Assembly (NCBI GenBank): GCA_040222455.1
Contig: JAVKDD010000033.1
Location: 124,001 to 188,000, forward strand
DNA: 64,000 bases
Direction of reading: 5' to 3'
Source of the DNA: RHLJ01 sp040222455
GTDB lineage: Bacteria > Bacteroidota > Rhodothermia > Balneolales > Balneolaceae
This document shows positions 38,859 to 48,380 of this stretch, piece after piece. The notes below the pieces were generated by a model, which made no database searches, had not been told where the DNA came from, and was given only the letters and a program-made list of their open reading frames with translations. The position numbers were made by a program, and so were the translations under genes. How positions within the stretch are numbered: the first letter of the stretch is position 1; the number at the start of each line of letters is the position of its first letter.

Positions 38859-38911
38859 GTTTATGCCACTTTTTTGAAGAAAATTAAATAGGTTTAAATT
38901 TAATATTAAAT

Positions 38912-39850
38912 CTAACCAAGTACCGCTTTTTTAAAATACTCGAGGGTCTTCTTTAAACCTTCTTCTCTTGGATATTTTGGAGACCAATCAAGAACTGCTT
39001 TTGCTCGTGTTATATCTGGCTTCCTTACTTTTGGATCATCATGCGGTAATTCTCTAAATGTAATTTTACTTTTGCTTCCAGTAAGCTTAATTACTTCCTT
39101 TGCAAATTCAAGAATTGAAACTTCTTGTGGGTTTCCAATATTCACAGGTTCAGAATAATCGGACATTGCTAACCGATAAATACCTTCTACTAGATCGTCT
39201 ACATAAGTGAATGAACGTGTTTGAGATCCATCTCCAAATACGGTTATATCTTCACCTCTTAAAGCTTGAGACATGAATGCTGGAAGTGCTCTACCATCAT
39301 TTATTCTCATTCTAGTACCATAAGTATTGAATATTCTGATGATTCGTGTTTCCAAAGCATGAAATCTATGATATCCCATCGTCATCGCTTCTGCAAAACG
39401 CTTAGCTTCATCATATACACCTCTATATCCAATCGGATTCACATTGCCCCAATAATCTTCCTTTTGAGGGTGAATTAATGGATCTCCATAAACCTCGCTA
39501 GTAGAAGCTAATAAAAATCGAGCCCCTTTTGCTTTTGCAAGACCTAAAGCTTTATGCGTTCCTAAAGATCCTACTTTTAAAGTTTGAATCGGCATCTCTA
39601 AATAATCTATTGGAGATGCAGGAGATGCAAAATGAAGAACTAAATCTAAATTACCTTCAACATGTATAAAATTAGTTACATCATGTTGTATAAATTTAAA
39701 GTCTGGATTTCCAAATAGATGAGCTATATTATCCGGATTACCTGTGATAAGATTGTCCATAGCGATAACCTTCCATCCTTCTTTTAAATAACGATCACAT
39801 AAATGTGAACCTAAAAAACCTGCACCACCTGTGATAAGTACTTTTTTCAT
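38912..39850 (-). CDS. UDP-glucuronate decarboxylase (UDP-xylose synthase)
   Basis: 312 aa extended SDR. NAD motif GGAGFLGSHLCD (about 8-19), HFASPASPIDY, the conserved STSEVYGDP, catalytic YDEAK, and the Arg-rich NTYGTRMRINDGR. The ASPASP-Y and TSEVYGDP pattern is diagnostic of UXS-type enzymes that turn UDP-GlcA into UDP-xylose. Its substrate comes from the Ugd encoded just upstream (31 bases), so the two form a UDP-xylose branch. Confidence 0.92.
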   Translation of the reverse strand: MKKVLITGGAGFLGSHLCDRYLKEGWKVIAMDNLITGNPDNIAHLFGNPDFKFIQHDVTNFIHVEGNLDLVLHFASPASPIDYLEMPIQTLKVGSLGTHKALGLAKAKGARFLLASTSEVYGDPLIHPQKEDYWGNVNPIGYRGVYDEAKRFAEAMTMGYHRFHALETRIIRIFNTYGTRMRINDGRALPAFMSQALRGEDITVFGDGSQTRSFTYVDDLVEGIYRLAMSDYSEPVNIGNPQEVSILEFAKEVIKLTGSKSKITFRELPHDDPKVRKPDITRAKAVLDWSPKYPREEGLKKTLEYFKKAVLG

Positions 39851-39881
39851 TCCCTAATTTTAAGATTTATCCTAGCTATAA

Positions 39882-41204
39882 TTAATTTACTCTTGGTCTT
39901 CCAACACTTATGTACGTCCATCCTGCTTCTTTCGCCTTTTTTAAATCATAAAGGTTTCGACCATCAAAAATAATTGGCTTTTCCATATATGTTTTAAAAT
40001 GCTCCAAATCTGAAACTCTAAACTCGTTCCATTCTGTGCAAATAATTAAAGCATCTACTCCTTGTTTAGCTTTCGAAGGGCGATCTACATATTCTGTATT
40101 TTGATTTACTAATTCAGAAGCAGCAATCTTGAATGTATTTAATGCTTCTGGATCATAAGCTTTTAACTTAGCCCCTCTCTTAACAAGTTCATTCATTAAA
40201 TATAAAGCAGGTGCTTCTCTAACATCATCAGTATCTGGTTTAAATGCTAGACCCCAAACACCAAAAGTATACCCTGATAAGTCTTCTCCAAATTCTTTTA
40301 CTATTTTTGGTACCATAGAAACTTTTTGGGCTTCATTTACTTCCATTACAGAGCCTAAAATTTGGAAATTATATCCTAACTGTTTTGCTGTATAATGAAT
40401 TGCTTGTACATCTTTTGGAAAGCAACTTCCTCCATATCCTATACCTGCAAAAAGAAATCTCTTACCTATTCTTGAATCTGTACCTATTCCTCTTCTTACA
40501 TGATCTACATCAGCTCCTACAATTTCACAAAGATTTGCAATCTCATTCATAAAAGTGATTTTTGTAGCAAGTAAAGAATTTGCAGCGTATTTAGTTAACT
40601 CTGAACTGCGCTCGTCCATTATTATGATTGGATTACCACTCCTAACAAACGGTGCATATAAATCTTTCATTATTTCGGCTGCCTTTTCACTTCTGGTACC
40701 AACCACAACCCTTTCAGGCTTCATGAAGTCATCAACAGCTGCACCTTCTCTTAAAAATTCTGGGTTAGAAACCACATCAAACTCAACGGTAGCATTCTTG
40801 TTAATCATTTCAGTAACTTTATCAGCAGTACCAACTGGAACGGTGCTCTTATTTACAATAACCTTGTAATCTTTAATTAAACTACCAAGCTGTTCAGATA
40901 CATAAAGTACCGCTGATAAATCAGCTTGACCATCTGCACCAGGTGGAGTTGGAAGACATAAGAATATTATTTGTGCTTGTTGGACTGCACTTTCTAAGTC
41001 AGTTGTAAAAGTAAGTCTCCCTTCTCTAATAGAACGATCAAATAATGGTTTAAGCCCGGGTTCATAGATCGGAACTTCTCCATTTCTCATTCTTTCGACT
41101 TTTGCCTCATCTATATCAACGCAAGTAACATAATTTCCAGTTTCTGCAAAACATGTGCCTGTGACTAAACCTACATAACCAGTTCCAACTACAGTAATAT
41201 TCAT
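39882..41204 (-). CDS. ugd: UDP-glucose 6-dehydrogenase
   Basis: 440 aa. NAD fold GTGYVGLVTGTCFAETG at the start, VNKSTVPVGTA, NPEFLREG, and the catalytic Cys in GIGYGGSCFPKD, followed by the C-terminal UDP-binding domain (VWGLAFKPDTDDVREAP). Oxidises UDP-glucose twice to UDP-glucuronate with NAD+. NPEFLREG and the context (UXS next door) favour UDP-glucose over UDP-GlcNAc. A perfect 15-bp palindrome lies 39 bases before its start. Confidence 0.94.
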   Translation of the reverse strand: MNITVVGTGYVGLVTGTCFAETGNYVTCVDIDEAKVERMRNGEVPIYEPGLKPLFDRSIREGRLTFTTDLESAVQQAQIIFLCLPTPPGADGQADLSAVLYVSEQLGSLIKDYKVIVNKSTVPVGTADKVTEMINKNATVEFDVVSNPEFLREGAAVDDFMKPERVVVGTRSEKAAEIMKDLYAPFVRSGNPIIIMDERSSELTKYAANSLLATKITFMNEIANLCEIVGADVDHVRRGIGTDSRIGKRFLFAGIGYGGSCFPKDVQAIHYTAKQLGYNFQILGSVMEVNEAQKVSMVPKIVKEFGEDLSGYTFGVWGLAFKPDTDDVREAPALYLMNELVKRGAKLKAYDPEALNTFKIAASELVNQNTEYVDRPSKAKQGVDALIICTEWNEFRVSDLEHFKTYMEKPIIFDGRNLYDLKKAKEAGWTYISVGRPRVN

Positions 41205-41242
41205 TTAATTAAATTATTTATTATTTCTAAATTTTCAATTAA

Positions 41243-41277
41243 GATATCAATATTAATTAAATATTAATATTGATATC
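41243..41277. promoter_or_regulatory. Perfect 15-bp inverted repeat upstream of ugd
   Basis: GATATCAATATTAAT (41243-41257) and ATTAATATTGATATC (41263-41277) are exact reverse complements around TAAAT. It lies between the ugd start and the terminator of the sugar-transferase gene. No T-run suits a terminator, so an operator or a promoter-associated dyad for ugd is more likely. Confidence 0.55.
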
Positions 41278-41438
41278 AGCACGAAAATTACTGCATTAAA
41301 GACATACCATATTTGGAGTGCGATAAATATATTTGACTTATATTAAATTTTGTAATATCGCAGGTTCAACTTAAAAATTTTAGTTTCAAAAAATTTATTG
41401 AATCTATTTTGAAGCGGTTGTTACAGTTTATTATAAGC

Positions 41439-41464
41439 AAAAAAAAAGCGTGCTTGACACGCTT
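41439..41464 (-). terminator. Terminator of the sugar-transferase gene
   Basis: On the minus strand AAGCGTG (complement of 41458-41464), loop TCAAG and CACGCTT form a 7-bp stem followed by a run of nine T. It lies 23 bases after the stop of the gene at 41487, so the long capsule transcript should end here, before ugd. Confidence 0.9.
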
Positions 41465-41486
41465 CTTGTGGAAAATTGTTTTAATA

Positions 41487-42206
41487 CTAATGAGCATTCG
41501 TATTAAAAGTAATCATTTGTTTTACTGTTAAATAAATAATCTTAACATCTAAAAGAAGGCTTTGTTTTTGTACATAAATTAAATCTTTATCCAATCTTCT
41601 TCTCATATGGTCTTCATCTAAAGTTCCGCCTCTGTACCCTGTAACCTGCGCATGGCCAGTAATACCAGGTTTTACTAAATACCTGTAGAAAAAATCGTCA
41701 AAAGTGTTATTCCAATGTCTACATTCTTCAACTGGATATGGTCTAGGTCCTACTAGACTCATCTCACCTTTTAATACATTTAATATCTGCGGTAATTCAT
41801 CTAAATTTGTTTTTCGTAAAATCTGTCCAAATTTGAATATTCTTTTATCTCCTTTTTTTGTAACAATAGGCTTACCTTGAACTGACTTAAGTTCTACCAA
41901 ATGCATGGTTCTAAATTTCAAACAATAGAACTCAACACCATTTTTACCTGTCCTCTTTTGTTTAAACAATACAGGTCCTTTAGACGATATTTTAATTGCA
42001 ATAGTGATAATTGGGAATAATATTGCAAAAGGAATTACGGCAAGTAGACCAAGTAAAACATCAAATGTTCTATTTAATTTATACTCGCTAGACTCAGAAA
42101 TCTGATCAATTTGATCTTGTGAAAGACTTTTTGATTCAGATTGTTTGATACCCCTAATAGATGTGTGTCTGTGAAATGTTTCCCGAACTGAAAGAGAATT
42201 ATTCAT
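41487..42206 (-). CDS. Initiating sugar-phosphate transferase (bacterial sugar transferase)
   Basis: 239 aa. One membrane-penetrating helix (about 48-70: FDVLLGLLAVIPFAILFPIITIAI) and the catalytic domain of the PglC/WcaJ superfamily: PVLFKQKRTGKNG, FRTM, RKTNLDELPQ with the Asp-Glu pair, EMSLVGPRP and KPGITGHAQVTGYRG. It moves a sugar-1-phosphate from a UDP-sugar to undecaprenyl phosphate and starts the repeat unit at the inner membrane. The N-terminal multi-TM domain of WbaP-type enzymes is missing, so this is the minimal form. Confidence 0.93.
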   Translation of the reverse strand: MNNSLSVRETFHRHTSIRGIKQSESKSLSQDQIDQISESSEYKLNRTFDVLLGLLAVIPFAILFPIITIAIKISSKGPVLFKQKRTGKNGVEFYCLKFRTMHLVELKSVQGKPIVTKKGDKRIFKFGQILRKTNLDELPQILNVLKGEMSLVGPRPYPVEECRHWNNTFDDFFYRYLVKPGITGHAQVTGYRGGTLDEDHMRRRLDKDLIYVQKQSLLLDVKIIYLTVKQMITFNTNAH

Positions 42207-42365
42207 TATACTAAAACAACTTATTTATTGAGAAAATAAATATGCTGACTTTTTATGGATTAATCAAGTAAAAATGCTTCCCTTAATTTTATTTAATCAT
42301 TAAGTTTATGAATAAAACAGAATTCAATTAATTTAGAATTAAACAACTTTATTCCTTCAAAATCA

Positions 42366-43613
42366 TTAGTAATCTATTAAAAAATCTGAAAAATCTTTTT
42401 CGTAGTTCTCTTTTATGATTACTATTGATTTCAATAAATAATAATCAGAATAAAATAAAGTTACATCTACTTGCTTTGACCTTGGCCTATGTCCAATAGA
42501 ATGTAAAGTCAATCCCGGGTAGTTTTCATCAATAGAGATATATCCATTTCTATAAGCTTTATTTAACAAATTGAAAGCATGAGTGATGTACATATTTCTT
42601 TTCTCTGATTGTTCCAACAAAATAGACATTCTAAGTAAAGCATAGATAGTAATATATCCAGCAGAAGAGTCTTTATTAGATTTTTGATCGACTGAAACTT
42701 TAAAATCCCAAAGAGGCATTCCATCTTCTGGAAGATTATTCAAATAATAAGTCAATGCAATTTCGAAGTTTTCCAAATATTTTAAATCTTCTGTATAATT
42801 ATAAGCTAATGCATAGCCGAGAATACTCCATGCTTGACCTCTGCTCCAAGTAGAGGATGGGGATAAACCTTGACCTGCAGAAACTTCCTTTATTTGTCCA
42901 GTTTCTAAATCAAAATCTACCACATGCCTAACACTTCCATCACTTCTAATATGACTTTTAGTAATACTCTCAATATGATTTATTGCAACTAAAGAATAAC
43001 TTGGATCATTTGTTAGTATAGAAGCAATAAATAGAAGCTCCATGTTCACCATACTATCTATGATGACCGGAAAGCCCCACCGAGTATTATCCCATGATTT
43101 GATCAATTTTATATTAGGATCATAACGACTTAATAAAGAATCAGCTGACTCGATAGTATAATTTCTATAGCTAATTTTTTCAGTCAATTCATATCCTCTA
43201 TAAACACTTGGGAGTATCATAAAACCTAAATCATGTGTTGAATTTAAAGGTTTTGAGTTAAGCATTGTTTCAGTCCACAATTTTGCATAGTCTTTCCATA
43301 TTACATTATCAGTGACTGAATACAATTCCCAAAGAATTCCTGGATAAAATCCACTTGTCCAATCCTGCGATCTTACGTAAAAAATCTCTCCATTTTCAAT
43401 ATACTCTGGAAAATAATTTGTGTTTTTGTTTAGGACAATAATCTTCTCCTGCTTTATCTCAGTTAATTTAATTATACCTGAGATAAAATCTTTTTCTAAA
43501 TCGATAATCTCATTTTCATCACTCTCCTGTACTACCGAACAAGATGTAAGTAGCATGAAATTCAGAAAATTAGCTAAAAAGAAACACCATACTTGAGTTG
43601 AATTTCTAATCAT
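42366..43613 (-). CDS. GH88/GH105-like unsaturated uronyl hydrolase, lipoprotein
   Basis: 415 aa. Lipobox LLTSC (C25). The (alpha/alpha)6-barrel signatures of GH88 are visible: STHDLGFMILPSVYRGYEL with the first catalytic Asp, VIIDSMVNMELLF with the second, SSTWSRGQAWSILGYALAY, and KDSSAGYITIYALL. Such enzymes remove delta-4,5-unsaturated uronic acid left by polysaccharide lyases. The start overlaps the BNR_4 gene stop by 4 bases, so the two are coupled. Exported to the periplasm or outer membrane, it may trim or recycle the uronate-rich polymer made here. Confidence 0.87.
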   Translation of the reverse strand: MIRNSTQVWCFFLANFLNFMLLTSCSVVQESDENEIIDLEKDFISGIIKLTEIKQEKIIVLNKNTNYFPEYIENGEIFYVRSQDWTSGFYPGILWELYSVTDNVIWKDYAKLWTETMLNSKPLNSTHDLGFMILPSVYRGYELTEKISYRNYTIESADSLLSRYDPNIKLIKSWDNTRWGFPVIIDSMVNMELLFIASILTNDPSYSLVAINHIESITKSHIRSDGSVRHVVDFDLETGQIKEVSAGQGLSPSSTWSRGQAWSILGYALAYNYTEDLKYLENFEIALTYYLNNLPEDGMPLWDFKVSVDQKSNKDSSAGYITIYALLRMSILLEQSEKRNMYITHAFNLLNKAYRNGYISIDENYPGLTLHSIGHRPRSKQVDVTLFYSDYYLLKSIVIIKENYEKDFSDFLIDY

Positions 43614-45076
43614 TCCATTCTAACTGGTTTAAGCCCTCTTATATCTGTGTAATAGAGATTTGACACTGAAGGTATTTCAGCGTTACCATCTGCCCAAATG
43701 TAGCTAAACTCAGAACGAGCATTTTTTACTTTTTTTACGTAATTGTTATTATTTGAACTATTATCCGTTATTCTTCTTTCAATTTCCCAACTGAACCCAT
43801 TATCACTACTTTTCCAGTACACTAATTCGCCACCAGCAGCATTTTCTTGCGGACCTTTATCAGTTGGAACTATAACCGCCCAATCAGAGTCAACAATTTG
43901 TATTGTACCCATATTGTAATTATGATCTGTAGAGCTAATTGTTCGAATATTCCATTGTTGATTTTGATAAAATGCCACCATTAAGTCAGCCTTACTTGAA
44001 TCTGGAAATGGGCTAGATGAAACATTGTATAATATTACTGGATTTGAATCAAGATCAAATGAAATGTCCATAACAAAAACAAGCTTACCTTCTTTTTTAT
44101 AATCTTTGATTAGTAATGTGTTATTAATCTTATTAACTGGTAACGAGATTATATTTCCATTTATATCTTGCCAAGTATCTCCATTATCTAGTGTTTCGAA
44201 ATAATAAAGATTTGATCTATAATCACTTCCCTCAGGTCGAGGTATAAAATTAAATGCTGTACCTATTTTAGAGTCTAATCTGGATGTTACTTGATAATGT
44301 CCAGCTTGTATTGAAGATAGAATCTCTTCATTCTTTTGAAGCTCTCCACCAATATATTTTCTAAACTTTAGTGTCCTTCCATTTTCGTAGGATGTATAGA
44401 AAAAAACACCATCACCATTTTTATCCATTTGAGGTTGTGGATAAGCAAAAAGAGATTTCTCGATAACTTCAAAACTATCTATAGAAGCTGGAATAGTACT
44501 CTTCAAAATATATGATGGTGTAGTTAGATTACCATGTGATGGAGCATATACTATAATATTTCCATTCAAATCTATATTTAAAACCGGATTGTCATGAGGG
44601 TCATTCGTCCATTTATCGAAAATCAAAGTTGGTTTTTCTAAAATACCTGTTTTATGATCAAACGATGAAATCATAATATAAAGCTGATCTGGACCTACCT
44701 GGCTACTATTATCAAAATTATAATCTAATCTTGTTCCACCATAGGTAAAAAAAGTTTTTTCAGAATCGGCATCATAAAATGCACTAGTGCCGTGATGGCT
44801 GGTATAAGTACCTAAACCACCGGCATATTTAAAGCGACCATTTTCAAGCTTAGTCTGGCCATACCAAATACCTCTAAAGTAATCTAACTTTGTATTAAAT
44901 AAACATTGACTTGCAGGCTCTATAAAACTAACCTGTTCATGACAGCTATAAATTCTAATCTCGCTTTCATTATTAATGATGGAGCAGCTTAAAAAACTAA
45001 GTAGCGCTAAAAGTATTATAAGATCATTCTTGGGAATGATCTTTTTAAAATAATCCTTTTTTATTACACTCTTCAT
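43610..45076 (-). CDS. BNR_4 beta-propeller lipoprotein, candidate polysaccharide lyase
   Basis: 488 aa. N-terminal signal with lipobox FLSC (C31), then a seven-bladed-propeller-type BNR_4 domain. Paired His (H94-H95 in YTSHHGTSAFYD) and NDPHDNPVLNIDLNGNI (H161, D162) are typical of this family, which includes ulvan-lyase families such as PL24/PL25. The next gene, a GH88-type hydrolase, acts on lyase products, which supports lyase activity. It may instead be a non-catalytic glycan-binding propeller. The start overlaps the preceding SDR gene by 32 bases. Confidence 0.75.
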   Translation of the reverse strand: MKSVIKKDYFKKIIPKNDLIILLALLSFLSCSIINNESEIRIYSCHEQVSFIEPASQCLFNTKLDYFRGIWYGQTKLENGRFKYAGGLGTYTSHHGTSAFYDADSEKTFFTYGGTRLDYNFDNSSQVGPDQLYIMISSFDHKTGILEKPTLIFDKWTNDPHDNPVLNIDLNGNIIVYAPSHGNLTTPSYILKSTIPASIDSFEVIEKSLFAYPQPQMDKNGDGVFFYTSYENGRTLKFRKYIGGELQKNEEILSSIQAGHYQVTSRLDSKIGTAFNFIPRPEGSDYRSNLYYFETLDNGDTWQDINGNIISLPVNKINNTLLIKDYKKEGKLVFVMDISFDLDSNPVILYNVSSSPFPDSSKADLMVAFYQNQQWNIRTISSTDHNYNMGTIQIVDSDWAVIVPTDKGPQENAAGGELVYWKSSDNGFSWEIERRITDNSSNNNNYVKKVKNARSEFSYIWADGNAEIPSVSNLYYTDIRGLKPVRME

Positions 45077-46052
45077 ACCAGTCTTTTATTCCATCTTTCA
45101 AAGAGTATGATATCTTGAATCCTGAAGTAGATATTTTTTCCCCAGAAATGTTTGTAGAAATCATAACTTTTTTTACCCTATCTGGGTGAATACCAGTAAA
45201 CTCCTTTCCAATCAATTTACCTAATAATAAAATACAATAAGCTAAAAAAATTAAAATGGGTCCTGGGATCAGCATGAAAGGTTTTTTTGCATCTGTTTCA
45301 TTTGCAACTGTTATACATATCTCTTCAATTGTTGGAGCTTCTTTATATACTGTGTTATATAAATAAATACCAGATTGTTTATCACTAAAATAAAGACAAG
45401 CTCTAGCTACATCTTTAACGTATACGCAAGCTTTTCTGGTATCCTTGCGCCCTGGATATACAAAAAAACCCTTCTTCAATGATTCATATAATCTGGTAAA
45501 ATTTGCTTGTTCTCCCTTTCCATAAATAATACCAGGTCTTAGTATTGTCAACATTCTTTTTTTAGGCTCACTTTTCTGCCAGCCTTTGTGAATAAACTCT
45601 GCAGAAAGTTTTGAACCTCCATATGGGTCTTTAGGTTCAGGAATACTATCCTCATTTTTTTCTTCTTCAGATGCACCATATGGAGAAACTGAACTAGTAA
45701 ACACAATATTTTGTATTCCTAATTCTTCAGCTAATTTACAAACATTTTCAGCACCAAATACATTTGTATGGTAGTAATCAACATCAGGAAAACCTGGGAT
45801 TCTACAAATAGCAGCAAGATTGTAAATAACTGTATCTTCTCCACAACCAAGCGCTTTAAATGGTTCTGGATCTATAGGTTTTCTAACATCAGAATTTACG
45901 TAATAAGTATTATTAGAATTTTTTATAAACCTTTCTTGTGGTTCAACTATATCTAGAATAATAATCTTACTATAATTGCCTTCTTTTACCAACAAATCTA
46001 GTAAATGTGAAGCTACAAACCCTGATCCACCTGTGATTATTGCCTTGCTCAT
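45045..46052 (-). CDS. NAD-dependent epimerase/dehydratase (extended SDR)
   Basis: 335 aa. NAD-binding GGSGFVASHLLDLL (about 8-21), NLAA, the catalytic Ser region TSSVSPYG and YGGSK (Y-x3-K), and a later ILRPGIIYGKG. It belongs to the 4,6-dehydratase/epimerase class working on nucleotide sugars; the exact reaction is not clear. A hydrophobic stretch (MLIPGPILIFLAYCILLLGKL, about 256-276) is unusual for a soluble SDR and may attach it to the membrane. It lies 10 bases after the GT2 gene. Confidence 0.83.
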   Translation of the reverse strand: MSKAIITGGSGFVASHLLDLLVKEGNYSKIIILDIVEPQERFIKNSNNTYYVNSDVRKPIDPEPFKALGCGEDTVIYNLAAICRIPGFPDVDYYHTNVFGAENVCKLAEELGIQNIVFTSSVSPYGASEEEKNEDSIPEPKDPYGGSKLSAEFIHKGWQKSEPKKRMLTILRPGIIYGKGEQANFTRLYESLKKGFFVYPGRKDTRKACVYVKDVARACLYFSDKQSGIYLYNTVYKEAPTIEEICITVANETDAKKPFMLIPGPILIFLAYCILLLGKLIGKEFTGIHPDRVKKVMISTNISGEKISTSGFKISYSLKDGIKDWYEECNKKGLF

Positions 46053-46062
46053 AGTGTATAAA

Positions 46063-47226
46063 TCAATTTCTTGAACTGTTTACTGTATTCCATGTAGCTT
46101 GTTTTTTCCCTAACAAAGCTCTTAATGCACCTCTAAACTGGTGATAATTCATAATAGTAAAGTAGTATGGGATAAAGAATATTTTAGGATTTAATCCCAA
46201 ATGATTTAATAAATATCCAATTAAAACTGCACTGTAAAATATTCCCTGAAAGATCAACAATAACTCATAAATATATGATTCATTATAAAGTGCTATGTTT
46301 GTAATTAAAGATAGTATCATAAAAAAAAGCGCGCTATATCTTAATAATTTATGGAACATAAATTTAAATTTATTCAGAAATGACATTGCTAAAAGCTCTT
46401 TCCTAAAATAGATGATCGCATTACATACTCTATTGGCAATTCTAATTCGACGCCTATTTTCATCATCGATATTAGTAGTATGCTTTGATCGTGCAACTGC
46501 TTTTGGCTCAATAATTAATCTATATGAGTTGAATATTGCATTCATAGACGTTGAAAAATCGTCAATCAAATAATGCTCTAATGACCTGAAAATATTCCTT
46601 CTTACGCCAAATAGCGCCCCATTTGCCCCCATAGTTGATCCAGTTTTAGATTCTAACCTTCTCATTAAATTATTGTATTTCCAATAAAAACCACCTGTAT
46701 CAGCTGTACCACTTTCTTCATCACTATAAAAACTAATTGTTCCACATACACAGCCAATATTTGGGTCATTAAAATTTGAAACAAGTTCTTCCATTGCATT
46801 TTCAACCAACATATTATCAGCGTCAGTAAAAATTAGTAGCTCAGAAGAACTTTCTTTTACAGCTCTATTCATAGCTATCGTTTTGCCTTGGTTTTTTTCT
46901 TGCGTAAAGCTTTTTATTCTTTTGTATTGTTCTGAGTACCTCTCTAATATACTATCTGTTTTATCGGTTGAACCATCAGATACAATTATGATTTCTATTA
47001 AATCTTCTGGATAATGGATAGATAACAAATTTTCAAGTTTTGCTTCTATACCACTTTCTTCATTATATGCAGCAATAAGAATACTTATTCTAGGTTTGAA
47101 TGAATAATTTTTATCGATAGGCTTTTTATATAAAAGAGATAATATGTATAAAAATATAGGGTATAAAATAAATACGAAGATTACTATTAGAGTAGAAATC
47201 CAAAATGTAATTTCAATTATCTTCAT
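46063..47226 (-). CDS. Family 2 glycosyltransferase, membrane-bound
   Basis: 387 aa. N-terminal TM (about 8-30), GT-A domain with ISILIAAYNEESGIEAKLENLL, VSDGSTDKTD, the metal-binding TDADN, and GALFGVRR, then DDFSTSMNA and RRIRIANR (the QxxRW-like region). Two to three C-terminal TM segments follow (about 295-355). It resembles processive or membrane GT2 enzymes that add or polymerise sugars at the inner membrane. It overlaps the GT4 gene by 14 bases, so translation is coupled. Confidence 0.9.
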   Translation of the reverse strand: MKIIEITFWISTLIVIFVFILYPIFLYILSLLYKKPIDKNYSFKPRISILIAAYNEESGIEAKLENLLSIHYPEDLIEIIIVSDGSTDKTDSILERYSEQYKRIKSFTQEKNQGKTIAMNRAVKESSSELLIFTDADNMLVENAMEELVSNFNDPNIGCVCGTISFYSDEESGTADTGGFYWKYNNLMRRLESKTGSTMGANGALFGVRRNIFRSLEHYLIDDFSTSMNAIFNSYRLIIEPKAVARSKHTTNIDDENRRRIRIANRVCNAIIYFRKELLAMSFLNKFKFMFHKLLRYSALFFMILSLITNIALYNESYIYELLLIFQGIFYSAVLIGYLLNHLGLNPKIFFIPYYFTIMNYHQFRGALRALLGKKQATWNTVNSSRN

Positions 47227-48370
47227 ATAGTTGTACTAAATTCTTGTTAATATTTTTAGACATCACTTCCGTTGTGTAATAATTTTTAGTACGAGCTTCC
47301 GCATTATTTCCCATCTCGATACTTTTAATATCATTAGACAAAAGTAAAGTGATTTTTTCAGCAACTAGATTAGAATCTAACGGATCTACAAGATATCCTG
47401 TCTGATTCTCTAATATTACTTCTTTTGGCCCACCACTATTTCCACCAATAAGTGGTTTACGGTAAGCTCCAGCTTCTGCAAACACAAAACCAAAACCTTC
47501 AAAATCTTCTATACTTACCATCTTGTTTAACATTACGAATACATCGCATGCAGAATAGTAAAATGGGAGGTCTTCATCTGAAACAAATCCTGCCAATTCT
47601 ACATGATCTTCAATTCCTAATTCTACAATTTTAGACTTTATAATTTCTTTTTCTGGTCCGTTACCTACAATTATATACTTTAAATTTGGAATTTTTTTCA
47701 AGATTTGAGGAATTGCATTTAACACATCAATATGTCCTTTTCGCTTATCAACCCGTGATACAGTTAACATAATCTTTGAATTTGGGTCAATGTTTAGATG
47801 TTTTCTTGCATCTTCTTTTGAATTTATTCTAACTGACTCTAAATCAATTCCATTGCTTACTACAACACATTTCGAAGGTTCAATTTGTGCATATTCAATA
47901 ACTACTTGTCTTGTAAACTCACTTACTGCAATAATTCTATCAGCTTTATTAAATACATACTTCATTATTGAAGAAACTAAGAAATTATTCCTATTTCTAG
48001 TCAATTCTGCACCATGAGCTGATAGCATAAATGGTATTCTGAAGATTGGTTGAAAAACTGCATTTACTAAACCAATTTTCCAAGTTGTAGCTAAAATATA
48101 ATCAGGTTTATTTTGAAGTATCCTGATAAAAAACACAACTGAGTACCATATTGCACTAAGTATTTGTGAATGAAAAGCATGGATTCTTTCTACATCAATC
48201 TCATCAGAATCTTCTAGAATACTGGAATCTAAACTTTCTTTTTTAAGTGGTTTTAATGTAAGTACTCTTACATCATGAAACTTGCTCAGTCCTTCAGATA
48301 CGAACTTTGAGTAGTTTTCAACTCCACCTACTGTTGGAGGGTAGGCCTTTGCAAGTACAAGTAGGTTCAT
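47213..48370 (-). CDS. Family 4 glycosyltransferase
   Basis: 385 aa, GT-B fold. Begins LVLAKAYPPTVGGVENYSKFVSEGL, the typical acceptor-side start. SRVDKRKGHIDVLNAIPQI and IVGNGPEKE mark the donor domain, and ED-FEGFGFVFAEAGAYRKPLIGGNSGGPKEVI holds the E-x7-E catalytic motif. It adds one sugar to the lipid-linked repeat unit. Donor and acceptor are unknown. Confidence 0.92.
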   Translation of the reverse strand: MNLLVLAKAYPPTVGGVENYSKFVSEGLSKFHDVRVLTLKPLKKESLDSSILEDSDEIDVERIHAFHSQILSAIWYSVVFFIRILQNKPDYILATTWKIGLVNAVFQPIFRIPFMLSAHGAELTRNRNNFLVSSIMKYVFNKADRIIAVSEFTRQVVIEYAQIEPSKCVVVSNGIDLESVRINSKEDARKHLNIDPNSKIMLTVSRVDKRKGHIDVLNAIPQILKKIPNLKYIIVGNGPEKEIIKSKIVELGIEDHVELAGFVSDEDLPFYYSACDVFVMLNKMVSIEDFEGFGFVFAEAGAYRKPLIGGNSGGPKEVILENQTGYLVDPLDSNLVAEKITLLLSNDIKSIEMGNNAEARTKNYYTTEVMSKNINKNLVQLYEDN

Positions 48371-48380
48371 AGTAATAAGC

